Shown here: positions 1 through 6,065 of the stretch, piece by piece
Position numbering within the stretch: position 1 is the first letter of the stretch
Layout: every line of letters starts with the position of its first letter
Assembly (NCBI GenBank): GCA_012521315.1
Contig: JAAYMP010000069.1
Location: 1-7,845, forward strand
Reading direction: 5' to 3'
DNA: 7,845 bases
Origin: Bacillota bacterium
GTDB taxonomy: Bacteria > Bacillota > UBA4882 > UBA10575
Notes under the pieces: generated by a model
What the model was told of the DNA's origin: nothing
Database searches by the model: none
What the model saw: the letters and a program-made list of their open reading frames with translations, nothing else
Made by a program: the position numbers and the translations under genes

Positions 1-643
1 CGAAGAGGGGAAAATAAAAAAGGCCTTGCTTGGCCGTTCCTAAATAATGAACGCAACCGCCGCAGGCAAGACAGGTACTGCCGTCTAAATCTTCGTATTC
101 GATCTTTCTAAACTGCAACCCTTCGGGGGTCAAATAGAGGCGCGGGACGTTAGCCGGTAACACCCGTTCCTGGAGGAAATAAAAAGCGGGGGCCAATTTC
201 AGAACATCTCGGGCCAGTGTTGAGTCGAGCAAAGGGGTTTGGACAAATTCCCATGGTAAGGACGAAAGGAGTAGTAAGACCAAGACCCAAACGATCAAAA
301 CTTTAAAGGCCCCGAAAAGGGCGCCCACAATCCCATCAAGCGTCGAGATGGCGGAATTGTCCGTAATTTTCCTCCACTTTTTCCCGCTGAGGCCCACCAC
401 CGCACTGATCCCGACCACAATTAAGATAAAGCTAAGGATGCCGGCGAGGTTGTCCGAGATGCGGAGCCATTCCGCCAAAACAAAACCAAGCTTTTGATAA
501 AAATAAAAAGCGGTAACCACGGCAACCACGGAACCAAGGAGTCCTAATAATTGTTGCACAAAACCGTGGCGAAACCCCCGGTAGGCAAAGATGAGGAGCG
601 TAATAATGATTGCCCAGTCCAAAAAGGCTAGATCCAAGTTCAT
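1..643 (-). CDS. cvpA: CvpA family membrane protein with Cys-rich tail (3' end outside window)
   Basis: This is the first 214 codons of a CvpA (colicin V production) family inner-membrane protein; the frame is still open at the window edge. The start is the ATG at 643-641, preceded by GGAGGA about eight bases upstream. Four hydrophobic segments are visible at about residues 9-24, 28-49, 63-85 and 103-127. The family-typical LDGIVGALFGAFK stretch is at 102-114, and R-G-F-R-H-G follows the first helix. CvpA proteins are usually about 160-180 residues and their molecular role is poorly defined. This one continues into a soluble tail with Cys191, Cys194 and Cys197 in the motif CLACGGC, which resembles half of a metal-binding knuckle and is not typical of the family. 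It lies 87 bp downstream of zapA with no terminator between, so the two are probably co-transcribed. The family call is firm; the function is not. Confidence 0.85.
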   Translation of the reverse strand, partial: MNLDLAFLDWAIIITLLIFAYRGFRHGFVQQLLGLLGSVVAVVTAFYFYQKLGFVLAEWLRISDNLAGILSFILIVVGISAVVGLSGKKWRKITDNSAISTLDGIVGALFGAFKVLIVWVLVLLLLSSLPWEFVQTPLLDSTLARDVLKLAPAFYFLQERVLPANVPRLYLTPEGLQFRKIEYEDLDGSTCLACGGCVHYLGTAKQGLFYFPLF

Positions 644-730
644 GTTAAATGTCCTCCGGTTGGCGCAAACCGATTTGTCCTTATTAGTAATTTTTCCATT
701 TTTGTATGGTCTATACGATGTTTCCTGTTT

Positions 731-1009
731 CTACTTGGCGGCTTGGACCAGTTTTTCCATTTTCTCATGGGTAATCCGGAGCTTCTCCAGTTCATCCGTG
801 AGTTGCAGGGCAACCAGGATGGCCAGTTGGGTTTTGGACAGTTTGGCATCACCGTGGGCTTTTTGCACGGCTTCAACTTTAGATTCGATGGTTTCAACCA
901 GGCGATTAATATACTCGGGTGACTCGGGTCCGACCACGTTGTATTCATCACCCATGATTTTTATGGTTACGCGGTTGAGGGACTTCTGGGGGACCACGCG
1001 GGTTAACAT
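731..1009 (-). CDS. zapA: Cell division protein ZapA
   Basis: ZapA is a small cytoplasmic protein that binds FtsZ and promotes Z-ring bundling. The 92-residue product has the family layout: an N-terminal strand region with NRVTIKIMGDEYNVVG at about residues 12-27, a conserved ESPEYINRLVETIE helix start, and a C-terminal alpha-helical coiled coil from about residue 45 rich in Lys/Glu/Leu heptads. I chose the ATG at 1009-1007, which has a GGGTGG ribosome-binding-like stretch seven bases upstream. An in-frame TTG at 1024 would add five residues but has no Shine-Dalgarno sequence. The gene follows a terminator and has a possible promoter of its own. The order pheS-pheT-zapA-cvpA is a common Firmicutes arrangement, here interrupted by the agr-like genes. 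Confidence is high for the family. Confidence 0.92.
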   Translation of the reverse strand: MLTRVVPQKSLNRVTIKIMGDEYNVVGPESPEYINRLVETIESKVEAVQKAHGDAKLSKTQLAILVALQLTDELEKLRITHEKMEKLVQAAK

Positions 1010-1026
1010 CACAACACCACCCAAGC

Positions 1027-1053
1027 ATCATATCTCAAAGTATAATTTGACAA
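1027..1053 (-). promoter_or_regulatory. Possible zapA promoter
   Basis: On the minus strand TTGTCA (1053-1048) is followed after 15 bases by TATGAT (1032-1027). The hexamers are good but the spacer is shorter than the usual 17. It lies directly after the terminator at 1055-1085 and just before zapA, where a fresh promoter would be needed. An overlapping TATACT at 1043-1038 is an alternative -10 without a good -35. Confidence 0.35.
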
Positions 1054-1175
1054 TAAAAACGAAAACTCCTTCTTTTCCGAAGGAGACTGGCGACAAACGG
1101 CAACGGTCTGAAAACCATAATTCATCCGAAACCCCTCGTCTATTCAAAAGGAGAGTGACAACAAACAGCAACGGT
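1040..1175 (-). repeat. Tandem duplication of a 68-bp terminator-bearing unit
   Basis: Two copies of a 27-base sequence lie at 1081-1107 and 1149-1175, with 23 of 27 bases identical and starts exactly 68 bp apart. On the minus strand both begin ACCGTTGC and end TCTCCT. The similarity continues more weakly past the core: both copies run CTCCTT, a GAA/AGA stretch, GAG, then TTTCG or TTTTCG. The downstream copy forms a clean terminator hairpin, while in the upstream copy the arms no longer pair well. The core can also be read as degenerate heptamers (GGAGACT, GGCGACA, AACGGCA), which would suit a dispersed genomic repeat, but that is inference. Confidence 0.6.
1055..1085 (-). terminator. Intrinsic terminator after the agr-like receptor gene
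   Basis: On the minus strand CTCCTTC (1085-1079) and GAAGGAG (1072-1066) form a perfect 7-bp stem with a six-base loop, followed by TTTTCGTTTTT. It lies between the receptor gene and zapA and would end the agr-like transcript. It forms part of the second copy of a duplicated 68-bp unit. Confidence 0.7.
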
Positions 1176-1203
1176 ACCCGCGATCCGTTAAGAAATCGGG
1201 GAC

Positions 1204-2514
1204 TTACATCCAAAATGGTAAACGGCGGGCCTTACTTACTTTTAACTGGCAACCCACCAGCTCATCGTCCCTGTACAGAAAGTAAAACTTCCAACGGAAC
1301 TGCTTAATACGCTTTCTAATCTCCTGGAGAGTTTGGGCATCGTCCAAAGGACCACCTTCCGTCCTTAGCTCCAGGGTTTCCGGTTTAACCTCCAATTCCC
1401 TTAGAATCATAAAGGAATAATACTTCTTATCTTCGCCAACTTCAATGTTGAGATGATGTCGCTCGCTGTTGATCCTTTCTTCATAAGCCACGATATACTG
1501 GAGTAAATCCTTGAAAATGTCGTACACTTGCACCGGTTGCATCAGATCGTTTAAATCGGTCGTCGTCGTGTTGGTAATAATGATCCCCTTTTCTCGCGCT
1601 TTGATCTGCTCCGCCACCAGCAGTGAAGTGAAGATCGGATTTTTCTCGCCAATCGGCTCCACAAAAGACATCTCCGCCTGGATATTGTCAATATAGTCAA
1701 CGATCTCCTCCGTTTTACCCCTCTCCGCCAACGCTCTAATCACCTGAAAAAAATTACGGTATTCGCGTTGTTTGGAAAGGATCGTTTTCAGCAAATAGGC
1801 GCTGTGGTCTTCTTCGCTTTTTTTCTGTTGGATTTTGATTTCCCATCTGATCCGAAAAATAATTAAAAGTGTAAAACCGACCAGGATTGCTTCGGTAATC
1901 AGTAATTCTCTCAGAATATTATAAGAAGACTGAGAAAGTAAATACAAAATTATCATACATAAAACATACACAACAAGTAATAGGTAAGTATATAAATTTA
2001 TTGTTAGATCCAGACAATACGTTTTTAATCTTCTTAATTTAGATGCAATATTTGCCCGGGAAAAGAGCAGAATAAAAAAGGGCAGCATAACTTCGATCAA
2101 ACTTCCAATGATCAATCCGGTTTGCTCCAACATAAGTTTCCTAAATTTATCATTGATCAGTAAAGGTTGCCCGAACAATAAAAAACTTAAAACAACTGTT
2201 AACAGAGATATTATTGCCGCATAAAAGGCCTTTATTGCTTTTGTTCCAGTTATTCTTTTTAATAAAATGAATGATAGAAGTAAAGTGGTAAAAAAATACA
2301 TGAAATCTGGAATGATTAGCCTGCCAAACAAGCTATATAACGTACCTACAATGACCCAAGGAAAAACAAGATCTATAGTTTTTTTGTGAAATTTGAGGAT
2401 AAATAACCCGAACTTAAGAGTTATTGTCCAGTTTACCAAAAAAACGCTGACTGACAAAAACAATGTTAAAAATTGTTTCTCCAGAATAATCTGGTCAATC
2501 ATCTCTTTTGACAA
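1204..2514 (-). CDS. AgrC-like membrane receptor with degenerate (pseudokinase) domain
   Basis: This 436-residue protein has an AgrC-like plan: six or seven hydrophobic segments at about residues 13-35, 46-66, 68-86, 95-119, 131-152, 170-194 and 203-222, then a cytoplasmic region resembling the Spo0B/AgrC dimerisation and ATPase domains. The helix KQREYRNFFQVI (248-259) aligns with the AgrC H-box pattern RHDYxN, but Arg250 sits where the phosphoacceptor His should be; Asn254 is kept. NPIFTSLLVAEQIKAREKG (292-310) matches the family linker. DLLQYIVAYEE (336-346) replaces the N-box LLDNAIEA, losing Asn, and no GxG-type glycine box is visible. The TTG start at 2514 has AGGTG nine bases upstream; an in-frame ATG at 2502 lacks a usable Shine-Dalgarno sequence. 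It follows agrB-agrD, so it is probably their peptide receptor. No response regulator follows. The membrane-coding part is clearly AT-richer than pheST. Kinase activity looks unlikely; ligand and output are inferred. Confidence 0.78.
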   Translation of the reverse strand: MSKEMIDQIILEKQFLTLFLSVSVFLVNWTITLKFGLFILKFHKKTIDLVFPWVIVGTLYSLFGRLIIPDFMYFFTTLLLSFILLKRITGTKAIKAFYAAIISLLTVVLSFLLFGQPLLINDKFRKLMLEQTGLIIGSLIEVMLPFFILLFSRANIASKLRRLKTYCLDLTINLYTYLLLVVYVLCMIILYLLSQSSYNILRELLITEAILVGFTLLIIFRIRWEIKIQQKKSEEDHSAYLLKTILSKQREYRNFFQVIRALAERGKTEEIVDYIDNIQAEMSFVEPIGEKNPIFTSLLVAEQIKAREKGIIITNTTTTDLNDLMQPVQVYDIFKDLLQYIVAYEERINSERHHLNIEVGEDKKYYSFMILRELEVKPETLELRTEGGPLDDAQTLQEIRKRIKQFRWKFYFLYRDDELVGCQLKVSKARRLPFWM

Positions 2515-2574
2515 TTATTATTACACCTGCCTTTTGTCCGCATCCAAATTAACAATAATTATAATAATATAATA

Positions 2575-2622
2575 ACGGGAGCACGTATATATGTCTATGC
2601 ACATAAATATACGTCCTCCCGT
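2575..2622 (-). other. Long hairpin between agrD and the receptor gene
   Basis: The 205-bp gap between agrD and the receptor contains a 48-nt inverted repeat. ACGGGAG (2575-2581) pairs with CTCCCGT (2616-2622), ACGTATA (2583-2589) with TATACGT (2608-2614), and TATGT (2590-2594) with ACATA (2601-2605). This leaves a six-base loop, a single C-C mismatch and a two-A bulge. On the minus strand it is followed by TTATTATATTATTATAAT, which is AT-rich but not a true U-tract. It may attenuate transcription, protect an mRNA end or process the transcript between agrBD and the receptor. A TATAAT within the AT-rich stretch could be a -10 box, but no -35 is evident. Confidence 0.6.
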
Positions 2623-2719
2623 GCTACTTGAAGTATTCTACTACGTCGTTAAAAATACCTTGTTTGGACAATTAACAAAACAATTAGCGGCTTTTTGCAA
2701 CGTAGAATTTCACATTAGG

Positions 2720-2833
2720 TTACTTTTGCGGAATCTCTGGTTGATAGAAAAGTAAAAGACACGCCATGCTCATCGTGCAGGTAGCCAGAACCGCCAAAAC
2801 TGATAGGACGGCCGACAAGAGCCACTTTTTCAT
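2720..2833 (-). CDS. agrD: AgrD-like cyclic lactone autoinducer precursor peptide
   Basis: This 37-codon gene encodes the precursor of an AgrD-type thiolactone signal peptide. The start is the ATG at 2833-2831 with GGGGGG seven bases upstream, and the stop is the TAA at 2722-2720. The N-terminal part (residues 1-20, starting MKKWLLSAVLSVL) is a short basic-amphipathic leader, as in AgrD peptides. Cys25 is followed by LLLF and then by YQPEIPQK, matching the Cys-(4 residues)-xQPE-P pattern of clostridial AgrD proteins. By analogy with C. perfringens AgrD, AgrB would cleave after Phe29 and join its carboxyl to Cys25, giving a five-residue CLLLF ring with an N-terminal tail from around Thr20-Ala24. 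Cys19 is a second cysteine in the leader. The gene starts four bases after the agrB stop, with its ribosome-binding site inside agrB. The exact mature peptide is inferred. Confidence 0.9.
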   Translation of the reverse strand: MKKWLLSAVLSVLAVLATCTMSMACLLLFYQPEIPQK

Positions 2834-2837
2834 TCTT

Positions 2838-3485
2838 CTACCCCCCTTTCCTTCTAAACTCAATTAAACGCTGAAACTTTTTTGTTCCGTGGTCAAAGAG
2901 CAGGTCAAGACCGTCAATCGCCTTTGCCATCGGATCGGTCAGGTTTAGAACTTGAAAAGCCGTTCCATAGAAAAGCTCATTGGTGACAACACTCTCCGGC
3001 CAGCACCAGCAAATAAACGCAGCCAGCAGGATCAGGACCCGTGAATTACGGGCTAAACCCTTCTTTTCTGTGGCGGTCAGGGGTTTTCCCTTTGCCTCAC
3101 GGGGTGCTTTTTGCCAGACAATATAAACCAGCAAGACAAAGATCCCCCATTGAACCGGTTTTGGCATCTGGGGATAAGGAAGGAAAAGGGCAAGATAACT
3201 AAGGATGATGGTCATGATCGCCCCCACCAGCGCGCAGCGTAGCGGGGTTTTTAAGTGTAATCCACCCATCACCGCCTTCAGGACCGACATGACCAAAGTC
3301 AGGAGCAGTGCTGTTTTCAAAACACCAAAGATCAGTCCAAACAGCAAAATGTAAAGGAGCGAGAGGAAGGTCGAAAGAAGACTTTCCAGCATGTAACGGG
3401 CCAGCGCAATTTTGTATTGGTCGGTTTCTCCGGTCTTCCGGGCAAGGGCTTCAGCCCAGGAGGTCGCCCAGTTTTTCAGGACCAT
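2838..3485 (-). CDS. agrB: AgrB-like accessory gene regulator, peptide-processing membrane protease
   Basis: AgrB is an integral-membrane cysteine endopeptidase that removes the C-terminal tail of AgrD and closes the thiolactone ring. The 215-residue product shows MGGLHLKTPLRC at residues 73-84. This contains the catalytic pair His77 and Cys84 in the correct i/i+7 spacing, and even with the same numbering as the S. aureus enzyme. Hydrophobic segments are visible at about 37-54, 56-72, 84-104, 112-124 and 149-165, with a polar linker at 125-147 and an amphipathic C-terminus. The ATG at 3485-3483 is preceded by a GGGGGGG run seven bases upstream. The agrD start lies four bases past its stop, so the two are translationally close. 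The gene follows the pheT terminator and so needs its own promoter; none with good hexamers is obvious in 3486-3587. Family assignment is strong. Confidence 0.93.
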   Translation of the reverse strand: MVLKNWATSWAEALARKTGETDQYKIALARYMLESLLSTFLSLLYILLFGLIFGVLKTALLLTLVMSVLKAVMGGLHLKTPLRCALVGAIMTIILSYLALFLPYPQMPKPVQWGIFVLLVYIVWQKAPREAKGKPLTATEKKGLARNSRVLILLAAFICWCWPESVVTNELFYGTAFQVLNLTDPMAKAIDGLDLLFDHGTKKFQRLIEFRRKGG

Positions 3486-3530
3486 TCACTTCCCCCCCAC
3501 CTTCTTTTATTACAAATATCGGTCTGGCCA

Positions 3531-3543
3531 ATAAATCATTTAT
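3531..3543. other. 13-bp palindrome upstream of agrB
   Basis: ATAAAT-C-ATTTAT is a perfect inverted repeat 45 bp upstream of the agrB start, inside the 100-bp AT-rich gap after the pheT terminator. It could be an operator for a dimeric regulator, but AT-rich palindromes of this size also arise by chance. Confidence 0.3.
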
Positions 3544-3587
3544 CTAGAGATTAACCGGAATAATACTTTTTTTTCCTGAAAAGACAG

Positions 3588-3620
3588 AAAAAAACACCCC
3601 CTGTTTTACACAGGGGGTGT
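3588..3620 (-). terminator. Strong intrinsic terminator after pheT
   Basis: On the minus strand ACACCCCCTG (3620-3611) and CAGGGGGTGT (3603-3594) form a perfect 10-bp stem with a seven-base loop, followed by an unbroken run of Ts. It starts 20 bp past the pheT stop and ends the phenylalanyl-tRNA synthetase operon, separating it from agrB. Confidence 0.95.
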
Positions 3621-3640
3621 TGTTACGATCGACCCTGTTC

Positions 3641-6052
3641 TTAGCTTCGGAGCTGGGCGTCGAAACGTTCGGCCGCCGCTTTAATGATTGCTTCCATAAG
3701 CGCGTTGACCTCGTCATCCTGTAAAGTGCGGTCGGGCATTCGGAAGGTCAAGGAAAAGGCCATACTCCGGCAGCCGGGCGGGATTTTATCGCCTTGGTAG
3801 ACATCGAAGAGGTCTACCGTCTCCAACTTGTCGCCGCCAATCTCCCGGAAAAGACCGGTAACCGCTTGCGCGCTGATCTTTTCCGGAAGAATCAAAGCCA
3901 GATCCCGCAAGACCGGCGGGAACTTCGGGAGAGGGACAACCCGGATGATCGCTTTATCCACCACCGGCCAGAGCCGTTCCAAATTGAGCTCAAAGAGGAT
4001 GACCGCAGCCGCCAGGTTGAACTCCTTTTTAACCGTGGGGTGGATTTCACCAACGTAGCCAATGGGGTGGCCGGCGGCTTCCAGTACGGCTGTGCGGCCT
4101 GGATGCATCGTCGGGTGTTCGCCCCGGCGAAAGCTGACGCCTTCAACCCGTAAATGGCCAAAAAGCGTTTCGAGCAAACCTTTTCCGTCGTAAAAATCTA
4201 CTTCCCGGTCGCTTTGGTTCCACCCCGGCTCGTTAATCCGCCCGCTGAGGGCACCGGCTAAATATAATGGCTCGTCGGGCAATTCGCCGGCCTTGTCCTT
4301 GGGGTGGTAGACATGGGCGATCTCAAAGACTTGGAGATCGTGACGGTTACGGTTGGCGTTGTAACTCAAACTCTCCAGCACGCCCGGGAGTAAAGTGGTG
4401 CGCAGCATGGAACCTTCCTCACTCAAGGGGATCTTCATCTTGACGGTTTGGCGCAAGTGATGCCCTTCCGGGATGTTTAAACGGTCGAAGATTTTTTCCC
4501 CGTGGAAGCTGTAGGTAATAATCTCGCTTAACCCGAGTCCTAAAAGAAGGTTCCTGACTTTAGCGGAAAACTCCTGTTCCGGCGTCAGCCGCCCAATGCT
4601 CTGCGCCGCCGGATAGGTCGCCGGTATCTTGTTGTACCCGTAAAGCCGGGCAACCTCCTCCGCCAGATCCGCTTCGTTCTCAATATCCAGACGGTAGGAC
4701 GGCGGCACCAGATAGGTTTTGCCGGCGGCTTGATCTTCCGCGGTCCGGAAGTTCAGCCGTTGGAAGAACCCCATAATCTCCTCCTTTTCCAGCTTGGTCC
4801 CGAGTAAAGCGTTGATCCGCTCCGGACGGAACCAAATTTTCCGCGCCACCGGCGTCCGGAAGTTTAAGTCGATCAACCCCTTCGCCACCCGGGCAATATT
4901 CAGTTCTTGCACCAAGTAGGCTACGCGGTCCAAAGCCAACGGCACGGTCTCCGGGTCCAAGCCCTTTCCAAAACGGATGGCGGCTTCGGAGCGGATCGCA
5001 AGCTCCTGGGCGGTTCGGCGGATATGAACCGGGGAGAAATAGGCGGACTCCAAAAATACGCAGTCGGTCGCCGCGGTTACTTCACTGTCAAACGCCCCCA
5101 TGACGCCGGCGATACACTGCGCCCGTTCGGCATCGGCAATCACCAGTTGCCCGGGGTTAAGTTTTCTTTCTTCGGCGTCCAGGGTTTGGATCAACTCGTT
5201 CTGGTACGCGGCGCGGACCACGATCTTCCGGTCCTTCATCCGGTTAAGGTCAAAGGCATGGAGCGGTTGGTTAAACTCCAACATTACATAGTTGGTCAGA
5301 TCCACCAGGTTGTTGATGGGACGCATTCCAGCCGCCAGCAGACGTGTCTTTAACCATAAAGGCGATTCCCCCACTTTGACCTGGAAGAAGACCCGGCCCG
5401 CATAGCGGGGGGCCAATTCGGGGTTCAATACTTCGACAGTGACCAAATCATGGATGGATTCTCCCGTTTCTTGGACGGGAAAACGCGGCATCGTTATCCG
5501 GGTCCCGGTGAGGGCCGCGACTTCCCGGGCGAAATTCAACATTCCGTAGCAATCGGCCCGGTTCGGGGTTAACTCCAAGACCAACACATGGTCGTCCAAT
5601 CCCAAAATGGCTGGCAGAACCGCGTTTAAGGCGGTATCCTTGGGTAAGACCATGATCCCCTCCGACTTCCGCGCCAAACCCAACTCTTCTTCGGAGCAAA
5701 GCATCCCCTGGGAAACAATGCCCTGAAACTCCACCGGCTGGATTGCTTTCCCGTCGGGGAGGGTCGAACCGGGCAGGGCAACCGGGACCTTGTCCCCCAC
5801 TTTCAGGTTGGTCGCCGCGGTGACCACCGTCACTTCACCATCGGCCAAACGAACTCCGCAGACCAGGAGCCGTCCGTCGCCGGGGTGGGGTTGGAGGCTG
5901 GTAACCTGGCCGACTTTGAGGCTGCAGTAGGAAGCCCCCAAATCGATGACCTCATCGACTTCGAGCCCGGCCATGGTTAAAAGCTCAGCCAATTCCTCCG
6001 GGCTTTGCTCCACCGGAACGTATTCTTGCAACCATTTATATGAAACACGCAA
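3641..6052 (-). CDS. pheT: Phenylalanyl-tRNA synthetase beta subunit
   Basis: PheT pairs with PheS in the cytoplasmic (alpha-beta)2 enzyme that charges tRNA-Phe; it binds the tRNA and carries the editing site. The 803-residue length is normal. Visible regions in order are the canonical N-terminus MRVSYKWLQEYVP, an OB-fold tRNA-binding domain at about 40-150, LELTPNRADCYGMLNFARE (158-176), the B3/B4 editing region with MRPINNLVDLTNYVMLEFNQ (243-262) and PLHAFD, IRSEAAIRFGKGLDPE (353-368), a B5 domain at about 400-475, a catalytic-like core, and a C-terminal ferredoxin-like anticodon-binding domain from about 710 (KFPPVLRDLALILPE). The start is a TTG at 6052-6050, with AAGGGGG upstream; the canonical N-terminus makes another start unlikely. 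It begins 13 bp after the pheS stop, so its ribosome-binding site overlaps the pheS end. No sign of degeneration was seen. Confidence 0.98.
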   Translation of the reverse strand: MRVSYKWLQEYVPVEQSPEELAELLTMAGLEVDEVIDLGASYCSLKVGQVTSLQPHPGDGRLLVCGVRLADGEVTVVTAATNLKVGDKVPVALPGSTLPDGKAIQPVEFQGIVSQGMLCSEEELGLARKSEGIMVLPKDTALNAVLPAILGLDDHVLVLELTPNRADCYGMLNFAREVAALTGTRITMPRFPVQETGESIHDLVTVEVLNPELAPRYAGRVFFQVKVGESPLWLKTRLLAAGMRPINNLVDLTNYVMLEFNQPLHAFDLNRMKDRKIVVRAAYQNELIQTLDAEERKLNPGQLVIADAERAQCIAGVMGAFDSEVTAATDCVFLESAYFSPVHIRRTAQELAIRSEAAIRFGKGLDPETVPLALDRVAYLVQELNIARVAKGLIDLNFRTPVARKIWFRPERINALLGTKLEKEEIMGFFQRLNFRTAEDQAAGKTYLVPPSYRLDIENEADLAEEVARLYGYNKIPATYPAAQSIGRLTPEQEFSAKVRNLLLGLGLSEIITYSFHGEKIFDRLNIPEGHHLRQTVKMKIPLSEEGSMLRTTLLPGVLESLSYNANRNRHDLQVFEIAHVYHPKDKAGELPDEPLYLAGALSGRINEPGWNQSDREVDFYDGKGLLETLFGHLRVEGVSFRRGEHPTMHPGRTAVLEAAGHPIGYVGEIHPTVKKEFNLAAAVILFELNLERLWPVVDKAIIRVVPLPKFPPVLRDLALILPEKISAQAVTGLFREIGGDKLETVDLFDVYQGDKIPPGCRSMAFSLTFRMPDRTLQDDEVNALMEAIIKAAAERFDAQLRS

Positions 6053-6065
6053 TCCTTATTCCCCC

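Noticed and set aside
657..672. Small hairpin CGGTT/AACCG next to the cvpA ribosome-binding site
   Set aside because: Five base pairs only and no conserved riboswitch-like features around it; could be chance.
640..951. Minus-strand frame overlapping zapA and the zapA-cvpA gap, including a 19-codon piece that overlaps the cvpA start
   Set aside because: The long part is out of frame with the clear zapA gene; the short piece has no ribosome-binding site and no recognisable similarity.
1028..1213. 61-codon minus-strand frame between the receptor gene and zapA
   Set aside because: It starts at a TTG without a Shine-Dalgarno sequence, overlaps the end of the receptor gene, and runs straight through the duplicated repeat and the terminator hairpin.
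591..1307. 238-codon plus-strand frame
   Set aside because: It is antisense to cvpA, zapA and the receptor end, crosses the terminator and repeat, and has an implausible Ser/Arg/Thr-rich composition.
4907..5353. Plus-strand frame inside pheT
   Set aside because: It is a shadow of the highly conserved pheT coding strand.
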